This document shows positions 1 through 5,869 of a DNA stretch of 8,086 nt, piece by piece. The DNA comes from an uncultured Ruminococcus sp. (GTDB lineage: Bacteria; Bacillota; Clostridia; Oscillospirales; Ruminococcaceae). Position 1 is the stretch's first letter. Every line of letters begins with the position of its first letter. The DNA lies in contig CAMWOX010000064.1 of NCBI GenBank assembly GCA_947175975.1, forward strand, positions 1 through 8,086. The letters run 5' to 3'. The notes below the pieces were generated by a model. That model ran no database searches, was not told the DNA's origin, and was given only the letters and a program-made list of their open reading frames with translations. The translations under genes were made by a program, and so were the position numbers.

Positions 1-40
1 ATGTTCAGCATACGAATACTAATCGGTCGAACACTTTTCC
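1..40 (+). rRNA. 23S ribosomal RNA, 3' end only (partial)
   Basis: The first ~35 bases resemble the conserved 3' terminus of bacterial 23S rRNA. The block ATACTAATCGGTCGA (16-30) matches the ending shared by Firmicutes (GATACTAAT followed by CGATCGAGGACTT in Bacillus, AGGTCGAGGGCTT in Clostridium). The rest of the gene lies outside the window. The exact 3' end is estimated by analogy and may be off by several bases. The stable-RNA genes that follow on the same strand support this reading, because 5S and tRNA genes normally follow 23S in an rRNA operon. Confidence 0.8.
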
Positions 41-140
41 TGATGTGTTTCAGGTGATGTGTTCTCTGGATTTTGTGTTGTTTCTTTGCAGTCTGTTTCA
101 GAGAAGTTAGAAAATTTTCAAAAAAATTTTAAAAAAGTAC
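41..140 (+). other. AT-rich spacer between 23S end and tRNA promoter
   Basis: No gene is seen here. The spacer holds a 9-base direct repeat TGATGTGTT (41-49 and 55-63). It also has a 7-bp inverted repeat TTCTCTG (62-68) / CAGAGAA (99-105), which could be a processing or weak hairpin structure after 23S. A 10-bp palindrome GAAAATTTTC (110-119) leads into A- and T-tracts just upstream of the promoter. No convincing intrinsic terminator (GC stem plus U-run) is visible, so 23S transcription probably continues into the tRNA cluster. Confidence 0.5.
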
Positions 141-169
141 TTGACAAATTGTAAATTTTGTGTTATAAT
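141..169 (+). promoter_or_regulatory. Consensus promoter of the tRNA-Lys/Glu/5S/Asn cluster
   Basis: The -35 TTGACA (141-146) and -10 TATAAT (164-169) both match the housekeeping sigma consensus exactly, with a 17-base spacer. A TGT directly before the -10 makes an extended -10. A/T tracts at 120-136 sit where an UP element would contact the RNA polymerase alpha subunit. Transcription should start near 176, about 20 bases before tRNA-Lys. It lies downstream of 23S, so it is an internal promoter of the rRNA locus. Confidence 0.9.
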
Positions 170-196
170 AGAAAAGTAGTCTGGAGTATGTAAAAT

Positions 197-269
197 GCAC
201 CATTAGCTCAGTCGGTAGAGCAACTGACTCTTAATCAGTGGGTCCTGGGTTCGAGTCCCCGATGGTGCA
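197..269 (+). tRNA. tRNA-Lys (anticodon CTT)
   Basis: A complete 73-base cloverleaf. The acceptor stem GCACCAT (197-203) pairs perfectly with ATGGTGC (262-268), with discriminator A at 269. The D arm is GCTC...GAGC, the anticodon stem is ACTGA/TCAGT around loop CTCTTAA (anticodon CTT, codon AAG), and the T loop is TTCGAGT. CCA is not encoded, so it must be added by nucleotidyltransferase. This is the first gene of the cluster; tRNA-Glu begins 7 bases after it. Confidence 0.97.
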
Positions 270-275
270 CTCGAT

Positions 276-347
276 GGCCCGTTGGTCAAGCGGTTAAGAC
301 TCCGCCCTCTCACGGCGGCATCACCAGTTCGAGTCTGGTACGGGTCA
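276..347 (+). tRNA. tRNA-Glu (anticodon CTC)
   Basis: A 72-base cloverleaf. The acceptor GGCCCGT (276-282) pairs with ACGGGTC (340-346) with one G-U pair, and the discriminator is A. The anticodon stem CCGCC/GGCGG encloses loop CTCTCAC (anticodon CTC, codon GAG), and the T arm carries TTCGAGT. No CCA is encoded. It lies between tRNA-Lys and 5S rRNA, in the same transcript. Confidence 0.96.
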
Positions 348-366
348 TTTTATAAAATTCATTTTA

Positions 367-483
367 ATCGGTGTTGATAGCAGAGAGGTTCCACCTGTTT
401 CCATTCCGAACACAGCAGTTAAGCTCTCTTACGTCGAGAATACTTGGTTGGCGACGACCCGGGAAATTAGAAAGATGCCGGTA
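367..483 (+). rRNA. 5S ribosomal RNA
   Basis: About 117 bases with hallmark 5S blocks: GATAGC near the 5' end (376-381), CCATTCCGAACACAGCAGTT (401-420) followed by AAGCTCT, and a 3' segment pairing with the 5' end. Helix I forms between 367-375 and 474-482 with G-U pairs. The ends are set by this helix and are good to a few bases. A perfect 8-bp flanking repeat (356-363 with 487-494) extends the stem and probably guides precursor processing. It is unusual in sitting between two tRNA genes rather than directly after 23S. Confidence 0.93.
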
Positions 484-499
484 CAGAATGAATTAAAAT

Positions 500-572
500 G
501 CTTCCTTAGCTCAGTCGGTAGAGCATTCGGCTGTTAACCGAACGGTCGTTGGTTCGAGTCCAACAGGGAGCG
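500..572 (+). tRNA. tRNA-Asn (anticodon GTT)
   Basis: A 73-base cloverleaf. The acceptor GCTTCCT (500-506) pairs with AGGGAGC (565-571) with one T-G pair, and the discriminator is G at 572, as expected for Asn. The anticodon stem TTCGG/CCGAA encloses loop CTGTTAA (anticodon GTT). CCA is not encoded. It is the last gene of the cluster, 11 bases before the terminator hairpin. Confidence 0.97.
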
Positions 573-583
573 TAACAAAGAAT

Positions 584-613
584 CTCAGCAGTAGTAGTAC
601 TGCTGAGTTTTTT
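584..613 (+). terminator. Intrinsic terminator of the stable-RNA cluster
   Basis: A perfect 10-bp stem CTCAGCAGTA (584-593) / TACTGCTGAG (598-607) with a 4-base loop GTAG is followed directly by six T residues (608-613). This is a strong rho-independent terminator closing the 23S-tRNA-5S-tRNA transcript. Confidence 0.93.
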
Positions 614-631
614 ATATTTCAGGTGTATGGT

Positions 632-1240
632 ATGGATTTTGAGTATGAAACAGGATATTTCATTTCAACAGATACAATAGAGTTTGTTGAAATGGATGAC
701 GAAGTACAGTCATGGGAATTTGTTTCTTTTGATGTCTCGCAGCAGGGTATAACAGCGGTTGCGGATTCTGATTCCTGTATTGCGTTGTATGATGAAGATG
801 GAATATTCCTGAATGCTTTTAAAATAGGAACTTCTGGCGGAATTTATTATATAGCGTGGTCTGATGAAGATTTATGGATTTACATTCTTCGGGGCAGACT
901 AGCTGTATGCGTAACAGATGCTGTGCATCATGCTAAGATTGCGGAAGTTTTTAAGATTAAAAATAACGGATCGAATGATAAAATTTGGGAAGCATACCAT
1001 TCAAAAAATAGAATTCAGGTAAATAATGAGGAATATGAAATGGTAAAGCTATTTCCATATAGTGAATCCAATGATACGATTATTCGGTATAATATGGATG
1101 GTACAACGGAAAAATATATTTCCTTTGAAAAAATAGTTAAAAGACACATAGCAGAAACAGGGCTTTTTTTGTTACTATGGTTTTTTATCTGTATAATAGT
1201 AATATTCATTTCAAGAATGAAAAGTAGTAAAGAATCTTAA
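632..1240 (+). CDS. Unrecognised protein with C-terminal membrane anchor; possibly N-terminally truncated
   Basis: I do not recognise a named family. From ATG 632 the product is 202 residues. I prefer this start to GTG 623 because AGGTG (621-625) lies 6 bases upstream. Residues 1-150 are strand-rich and polar, with short repeating motifs of the type FDVSQQGITAVAD and ALYDEDGIFLNAF. This recalls one or two blades of a beta-propeller-like fold, which is inference. Residues ~176-194 form one strongly hydrophobic segment (LFLLLWFFICIIVIFI) followed by a basic tail RMKSSK, so the bulk should lie outside the membrane with a C-terminal anchor. No signal peptide is seen. The gene starts only 18 bases after the T-run of the previous terminator, leaving no room for a promoter. 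That suggests either read-through expression or a 5'-truncated remnant. It probably shares a transcript with the next gene, 14 bases downstream. Confidence 0.6.
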   Translation: MDFEYETGYFISTDTIEFVEMDDEVQSWEFVSFDVSQQGITAVADSDSCIALYDEDGIFLNAFKIGTSGGIYYIAWSDEDLWIYILRGRLAVCVTDAVHHAKIAEVFKIKNNGSNDKIWEAYHSKNRIQVNNEEYEMVKLFPYSESNDTIIRYNMDGTTEKYISFEKIVKRHIAETGLFLLLWFFICIIVIFISRMKSSKES

Positions 1241-1254
1241 ATAGGAGGATATAA

Positions 1255-1557
1255 ATGGCTGATTTTGAAAGACAACTTTTCTGGATCGAAAAAGGGAAAC
1301 AAATTGGGTATAGTGTTCTTGATGGATATCTCAGTTCTGAGATTGCCATTCAGAAACATGAGGGGTATTATAAAGTATATTTTGAAAAACGGGATCTTGA
1401 ACCTGTGAATTATTTTGATGAGGGACTTATAGAAGAAGATTCCCGGCGTTTTACGGCAATCCGAGATGCTGTGAATTGGATTGAACAAAAGGGTTACACA
1501 CTGGGTCAGTTTGCACCATTAAAGGGACAGAAAATTTTTAATCCGGATTTTTATTAA
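1255..1557 (+). CDS. Small soluble hypothetical protein (100 aa)
   Basis: Family not recognised. ATG 1255 is well supported by AGGAGG (1243-1248), 6 bases upstream. The product has 100 residues, is mildly acidic and rich in aromatics, and has no signal peptide or membrane segment. The pattern suggests several beta strands (YYKVYFEKRD near 38-47) followed by an amphipathic helix (RRFTAIRDAVNWIEQKG, ~64-80) and a short C-terminal tail. Such small alpha/beta proteins occur among immunity-type and regulatory orphans, but no diagnostic motif supports a function. It lies 14 bases after the membrane-anchored gene and has its own terminator, so the two probably form a bicistron. Confidence 0.72.
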   Translation: MADFERQLFWIEKGKQIGYSVLDGYLSSEIAIQKHEGYYKVYFEKRDLEPVNYFDEGLIEEDSRRFTAIRDAVNWIEQKGYTLGQFAPLKGQKIFNPDFY

Positions 1558-1577
1558 ATTTTAATAGATTTCAGGAC

Positions 1578-1607
1578 TTTGTGCAGTTCAGATGCACAAA
1601 TTTTTTT
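1578..1607 (+). terminator. Intrinsic terminator after the two-gene unit
   Basis: A perfect 8-bp stem TTTGTGCA (1578-1585) / TGCACAAA (1593-1600) with a 7-base loop, followed by seven T residues (1601-1607). It separates the hypothetical bicistron from the MarR-exporter promoter. Confidence 0.88.
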
Positions 1608-1652
1608 ATTTCTGAGATTTTCCGAATTTCACAGAATAATCACAGAATGAAC

Positions 1653-1681
1653 GTGAGATATACATAGAATGTATTTATAAT
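1653..1681 (+). promoter_or_regulatory. Promoter of the marR-ABC-ABC operon
   Basis: The -10 TATAAT (1676-1681) is perfect. With a 17-base spacer the -35 is GTGAGA (1653-1658), four of six matches to consensus. Transcription should begin near 1688, inside the palindromic operator that starts at 1679, so a bound repressor would block polymerase binding or escape. The leader to the marR start is about 65 bases. Confidence 0.7.
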
Positions 1682-1718
1682 CTAACCTAGTTAGTAATAT
1701 TGCTAACGGTGTTAGATT
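1679..1718 (+). promoter_or_regulatory. Nested palindromic operator, probable MarR autoregulatory site
   Basis: Two 13-base palindromes, CTAACCTAGTTAG (1682-1694) and CTAACGGTGTTAG (1703-1715), share the same arms (CTAAC/GTTAG) around 3-base spacers. Their centres are 21 bases apart, about two helical turns, so two dimers could bind the same DNA face. The middle section (1690-1707) is itself palindromic with GTTAG/CTAAC arms around AATATT. The full 40 bases are symmetric about 1698/1699 at 32 of 40 positions, with outer arms AATCTAAC/GTTAGATT. The site overlaps the -10 and predicted start of transcription. MarR proteins typically bind such inverted repeats; assignment to the adjacent regulator is inference from position. 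Confidence 0.78.
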
Positions 1719-1752
1719 TTTAAAGATCCAAAATCAGAGAGGAGTTGAGAAG

Positions 1753-2181
1753 ATGGCAGAAGAAGCAGAAATCCAGAAATTCATGCACATAATGGATCAA
1801 ATGCACCCTGTCCGGGAATTTAGTAAGATTGATGCAACAAAAGCCGGAATCGGTGCAGTGATGCGATTTCTGGATGAATCCGGACAGTCCGTGACAGCCG
1901 GAGAAATCAGTGATGGAATTCACGTCAGCACGGCGAGAGTTGCCGTTCTGCTCCGGAAAATGGAGGCAAAAGGGCTTATCATCCGGAAGTCCCATGACCG
2001 GGATGCCCGGATTACAATGGTTTGTCTCACAGAAGATGGTGAGAAAATCATCCGGAAAATGCACCAGCGTATGCAAAAGAATGTGGAAAGAATGATTGAC
2101 CAGATTGGAGCGGAACGTCTGGAAACAGCATTTACTGTCATGCAGGAAATCCGTGGCATTCTAGAGTCGGATTGTGAATAG
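1753..2181 (+). CDS. MarR-family winged-helix transcriptional repressor
   Basis: A 142-residue protein, the usual MarR length. It probably binds as a dimer to the palindromes just upstream and represses its own operon until a ligand releases it. The winged helix-turn-helix spans ~residues 35-95. Helix-turn-helix: SVTAGEISDGIHVSTARVAV, with recognition helix ~58-72 (VSTARVAVLLRKMEAKGLI). Wing: residues ~78-93, containing DRDAR (82-86), the MarR D-R signature, followed by LTEDGE. The flanking helices form the dimer interface. ATG 1753 is preceded by AGAGAGGAG (1736-1744) at 8 bases. It is the first gene of the operon; the first ABC gene starts 48 bases after its stop. The domain call is firm, the ligand unknown; exporter neighbours suggest a toxic or antibiotic compound. 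Confidence 0.93.
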   Translation: MAEEAEIQKFMHIMDQMHPVREFSKIDATKAGIGAVMRFLDESGQSVTAGEISDGIHVSTARVAVLLRKMEAKGLIIRKSHDRDARITMVCLTEDGEKIIRKMHQRMQKNVERMIDQIGAERLETAFTVMQEIRGILESDCE

Positions 2182-2229
2182 TATGATGATACCAGAATTC
2201 ATAGTTAGCAGAAAGAAAGGAGATTGAGA

Positions 2230-3984
2230 ATGATTAAATTATTCAGATACTTACGAAAAAAGGAATGGAGTATTGCCGCATTTGCGTTATTATTTGTTGT
2301 ATTGCAGGTGTGGCTGGATTTAACTATGCCGGACTATATGTCAGAGATTACGCTTCTGGTGCAGACGGATGGAAGCGAAATGGCAGAAATCCTGACGGCA
2401 GGCGGAAAGATGATGCTCTGCGCCCTGGGAAGTCTGGCATGTTCTTTTGCAACAGCTGTCTGTGCGGCAAAGATCGCCTCGGAATTCAGTGCAACAGTTA
2501 GAAGTAGATTATTCCGACAGGTACAGGCATTTTCCATGGCGGAAATTGGGAAATTTTCCACAGCAAGTTTAATTACTCGATCTACGAATGATGTAACACA
2601 AGTACAGATGGTAATTGTTCTGGGTTTACAGGTGATGATTAAAGCTCCAATTATGGCAGTCTGGGCGATCTGTAAAATTGCTGGCAAACAGTGGCAGTGG
2701 ATGACCGTTACCGGAATTGCAGTTGTGGTATTACTATGTATCGTTGGTGTTTGTATTGCGGTTTCATTTCCGAAATTCCGGAAATTACAGATTCTGACCG
2801 ATAATCTGAACCGTGTCACAAGAGAGAATTTAACGGGCATTCGTGTTGTCCGGGCATACAATGCAGAGGAATATCAGGAAAAGAAATTTGAAACAGCAAA
2901 TGATGAGGCAATGCGTACGCATTTATTCACAATGCGGACGATGTCATTCATGATGCCGAGCATTTCAATGATCATGAGTGGATTAACGCTTGCTGTTTAC
3001 TGGGTAGGAGCGATCCTGATTGATCAAGCTGAAATGGCAGAAAAGGCTGTCTTGTTTGCAGATATGATGGTTTTTTCTCAATATGCAATTCAGGTTGTCA
3101 TGTCATTTATGATGCTGGTTATGATTTTTATGATTTTGCCGAGAGCATCTGTTTCTGCAAAGCGTATTCTGGAAGTTCTGGATACGAAATTATTGATCAT
3201 GGATGGTACTGCACAAGGTGATCCGAAGAAAACCGGAGAAATTGAATTTCGTCATGTGTCATTCCGGTATCCTGACGCTGATGCGGATGTGATCCACGAT
3301 ATTTCATTCACAGCGAAAAAAGGAGATACGATCGCATTTATCGGTGCAACCGGCTGCGGCAAGAGTACAGTCATTAATTTAATTCCTAGATTCTATGATG
3401 CAACAGAAGGAGAAATTTTAGTAGATGGTGTCAATGTCAGGGAGTATTCTCAGAAAGTATTGCGAAATAAAATCGGCTATGTTTCACAGAAAGCAATATT
3501 GTTCTCAGGCACGATAAGATCAAATACAGCTTATGGCGATAACGGGAAATCTGTACCAGATCAAACAGATCTGGAACAGGCAATTTCGACCGCACAAGCG
3601 CAGGATATTATCCAAAAAGTTTATAAAGGCTATGACGGTTATGTGGCACAGGGCGGATCAAACCTGTCCGGCGGACAAAAACAGAGGATTTCGATTGCAA
3701 GGGCAATTGCATGGAAACCGGAAATTTTTATTTTCGATGATTCTTTTTCTGCATTGGATTATAAGACAGACCGTGCTTTGCGGACGGCATTACAGGAAAC
3801 ATGTAAAGATGCCACAAAATTAATTGTTGCACAAAGAATCGGCACAATTCGGGATGCAGATCAGATTATTGTATTGGATGAGGGAAAAGTTGCCGGTATG
3901 GGCAGACACGAAGAGCTTATGAAGAATTGCGAAGTATATCAACAGATTGCTTATTCTCAATTATCAAAGGAGGAATTGGCATAA
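2230..3984 (+). CDS. ABC exporter half-transporter, subunit with degenerate Walker B/switch (heterodimer partner 1)
   Basis: A 584-residue half-transporter of the multidrug/lipid exporter type, with a membrane domain fused to an ATPase domain. About six membrane segments occur in residues 15-310, including VLQVWLDLTM near 30 and a VVVLLCIVGVCIAV stretch near 170. In the nucleotide-binding domain: Walker A GATGCGKST (372-380), Q-loop Gln420, signature LSGGQ (479-483), Walker B IFIFDD (499-504), and the switch position Gln535 (AQRIGTI). Two catalytic residues are replaced: the Walker B glutamate is Asp504 and the switch histidine is Gln535. This subunit therefore supplies the degenerate ATP site's Walker motifs but an intact signature motif for its partner. 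ATG 2230 follows AAGGAG (2217-2222) at 7 bases; the in-frame TTG 2224 would be too close to that site. Its stop overlaps the next start (TAATG). Confidence 0.94.
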   Translation: MIKLFRYLRKKEWSIAAFALLFVVLQVWLDLTMPDYMSEITLLVQTDGSEMAEILTAGGKMMLCALGSLACSFATAVCAAKIASEFSATVRSRLFRQVQAFSMAEIGKFSTASLITRSTNDVTQVQMVIVLGLQVMIKAPIMAVWAICKIAGKQWQWMTVTGIAVVVLLCIVGVCIAVSFPKFRKLQILTDNLNRVTRENLTGIRVVRAYNAEEYQEKKFETANDEAMRTHLFTMRTMSFMMPSISMIMSGLTLAVYWVGAILIDQAEMAEKAVLFADMMVFSQYAIQVVMSFMMLVMIFMILPRASVSAKRILEVLDTKLLIMDGTAQGDPKKTGEIEFRHVSFRYPDADADVIHDISFTAKKGDTIAFIGATGCGKSTVINLIPRFYDATEGEILVDGVNVREYSQKVLRNKIGYVSQKAILFSGTIRSNTAYGDNGKSVPDQTDLEQAISTAQAQDIIQKVYKGYDGYVAQGGSNLSGGQKQRISIARAIAWKPEIFIFDDSFSALDYKTDRALRTALQETCKDATKLIVAQRIGTIRDADQIIVLDEGKVAGMGRHEELMKNCEVYQQIAYSQLSKEELA

Positions 3985-5804
3985 TGGAGGAGAAACAATA
4001 TCAGGCAAAGCCAGTAATGCGTGGTCCTGGGATGCATGGCGGCGGCGAACAGGCAAAGGATTTTACTGGTACATGGAAGAAATTGATTACTTATTGCCAA
4101 AAATATATTTCTGTTGTGATGGTTGCTATGGTCTGTGCTATTCTGGGAACGATCCTGACATTGATCGGACCGGATCAGCTTTCCAAAATGACGGATGAGA
4201 TCACAAAGGGCATTATGACAGGAATTGACATGGATGCCGTGAAACAGATCGGTTTGTTACTGGTTCTGTTCTATGCGGCAAGCTATATTCTCTCTGTTGT
4301 ACAGCAATGGATCATGGCAACTGTTACACAGAAAGTTTCTAAGAATCTGAGAAGTGATATTTCAAGAAAGATTAATGTTCTTCCGATGTGGTATTATAAT
4401 CAGACAACAACAGGTGATATTCTGTCCAGAGTCACAAATGATGTGGATACGATTGGACAGTCTTTGAATCAGAGTGTTGGTACGCTTGTTTCTGCGGTTG
4501 TGTTGTTTCTTGGCAGCCTTATCATGATGTTTCGGACAAATATTACTTTGACACTAACAGCGATTCTGGCGACTGTAATCGGCTTTGTGTTCATGTTTGC
4601 GATCATGGGCAGAAGCCAGAAATATTTTAAACAGCAGCAGGAATATTTAGGTTCTCTGAATGGGCATATTGAAGAAATCTATACGGGTCATACAGTTGTG
4701 AAAGCTTATAACGGTGATTCTGAGGCGGAGCGTCAGTTTGATGTAATGAATGATAATCTCAGAAACAGTGGATTTAAAGCACAATGCTTGTCCGGCATGA
4801 TGATGCCCTTAATGAGTTTTATGGGAAATTTCGGTTATGTTGCAGTCTGCGTTGTCGGTGCAGTGCTTGTTATGCAGAATAGAATGGGCTTCGGCGTAAT
4901 CGTGGCGTTCATGATGTATATCCGGTATTTTACACAGCCGCTTTCCCAGATGGCACAGGCGGCACAGGCACTCCAGTCTGCCGCAGCCGCAGGCGAACGT
5001 GTATTTGAATTTCTGGAAGCGGAAGAAATGGAAAATGAATCTCAAAAAACATCTGAATTATTAACTGCAAAGGGAGAAGTGGAATTTGATCATGTGCAGT
5101 TCGGCTATGAGAATACCGGAAAGACAATTATTCATGATTTTTCAGCGAAAGCAAATCCTGGTCAGAAAATTGCAATTGTCGGACCTACTGGTGCAGGTAA
5201 AACCACAATGGTGAATTTATTAATGCGTTTCCATGAGATCCAGGGTGGTGAGATCCGGATTGATGGTATCCCTATTAGTCATATGACCCGAAAAATGGTT
5301 CATGATCAGTTCTGCATGGTATTGCAGGACACTTGGCTGTTTGAGGGAACAATCCGAGAAAATCTGATCTATTGTACTCCAAATGCCGATGATGAAAAAA
5401 TGAAAAAAGCCTGCAAAGCTGTCGGATTGGATCATTTTATCCGGACATTGCCGGATGGATATGATGCTGTTCTGAATGACCAGGTGAACTTATCACAGGG
5501 ACAAAAACAGCAGCTGACAATCGCAAGGGCAATGATTGCGGATAAGCCCATGCTGATTCTGGATGAAGCTACCAGTTCCGTGGATACCCGGACGGAATTA
5601 CAAATCCAGAAGGCAATGGATGCACTGATGGAAAACAGAACTTCTTTTGTGATTGCACATAGACTTTCCACGATCAAGGACGCTGATCTGATTCTGGTCA
5701 TGAAAGACGGTGATATTATCGAGAGCGGCAATCATATTGAATTATTATCCAAAGGCGGATTTTATGCCGATCTGTATAACAGTCAGTTTGAACAGTCCGC
5801 ATGA
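3984..5804 (+). CDS. ABC exporter half-transporter, subunit with intact catalytic residues (heterodimer partner 2)
   Basis: A 606-residue half-transporter, partner of the preceding gene. The start is ATG 3984, which overlaps the upstream TAA by one base and follows AAAGGAGG (3966-3973) at 10 bases. An in-frame TTG at 3927 inside the previous gene is unlikely. The N-terminal ~25 residues are Gly/His/Met-rich (MRGPGMHGGG), then six membrane segments span ~40-310. ATPase motifs: Walker A GPTGAGKTT (400-408), Q-loop Gln448, signature LSQGQ (503-507), Walker B LILDEATS with Glu528, switch His559 (IAHRLSTI). Catalytic Glu and His are intact, but the signature has Gln in place of the first Gly. That is the mirror image of subunit 1, as in heterodimeric exporters such as TM287/288, BmrCD and LmrCD. 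The likely role is drug, peptide or lipid efflux; the substrate cannot be read from sequence. Confidence 0.94.
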   Translation: MEEKQYQAKPVMRGPGMHGGGEQAKDFTGTWKKLITYCQKYISVVMVAMVCAILGTILTLIGPDQLSKMTDEITKGIMTGIDMDAVKQIGLLLVLFYAASYILSVVQQWIMATVTQKVSKNLRSDISRKINVLPMWYYNQTTTGDILSRVTNDVDTIGQSLNQSVGTLVSAVVLFLGSLIMMFRTNITLTLTAILATVIGFVFMFAIMGRSQKYFKQQQEYLGSLNGHIEEIYTGHTVVKAYNGDSEAERQFDVMNDNLRNSGFKAQCLSGMMMPLMSFMGNFGYVAVCVVGAVLVMQNRMGFGVIVAFMMYIRYFTQPLSQMAQAAQALQSAAAAGERVFEFLEAEEMENESQKTSELLTAKGEVEFDHVQFGYENTGKTIIHDFSAKANPGQKIAIVGPTGAGKTTMVNLLMRFHEIQGGEIRIDGIPISHMTRKMVHDQFCMVLQDTWLFEGTIRENLIYCTPNADDEKMKKACKAVGLDHFIRTLPDGYDAVLNDQVNLSQGQKQQLTIARAMIADKPMLILDEATSSVDTRTELQIQKAMDALMENRTSFVIAHRLSTIKDADLILVMKDGDIIESGNHIELLSKGGFYADLYNSQFEQSA

Positions 5805-5825
5805 TACTTCCGAAAATTAAATCTG

Positions 5826-5866
5826 AAAAAACCGCTGCTAGAGAAAATTTCTCTTTCAGCGGTTTT
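5826..5866. terminator. Bidirectional terminator between exporter operon and mrr-like gene
   Basis: The outer stem AAAACCGCTG (5828-5837) pairs perfectly with CAGCGGTTTT (5857-5866), with an inner AGAGAAA/TTTCTCT stem. The A-run at 5826-5831 gives a U-run on minus-strand transcripts, and the T residues at 5863-5866 serve the plus strand. It lies 23 bases after the second ABC gene and 3 bases past the stop of the convergent restriction gene, so it probably ends both transcripts. Confidence 0.87.
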
Positions 5867-5869
5867 ATG

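Noticed and set aside
110..136. GAAAATTTTC palindrome plus A/T tracts as a 23S terminator
   Set aside because: The stem has almost no GC pairs and no proper U-run follows; promoter-upstream A/T tract is the simpler reading.
500..572. tRNA-Asn 3' end as an integrated-element attachment site
   Set aside because: I found no second copy of its 3' end further right in the window and no integrase, so an att site cannot be supported here.
2224..2229. TTG 2224 as start of the first ABC gene
   Set aside because: It sits one base after AAGGAG, too close for initiation; ATG 2230 is correctly spaced.
2334..2861. Minus-strand open frame of 175 codons within the first ABC gene
   Set aside because: It lies wholly opposite a strongly supported ABC transporter, has no ribosome-binding site and shows no recognisable protein features.
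3927..3983. Earlier start for the second ABC gene inside the first
   Set aside because: It is a TTG without a good ribosome-binding site, overlapping 57 bases of the first gene; ATG 3984 with AAAGGAGG and TAATG coupling is far better.
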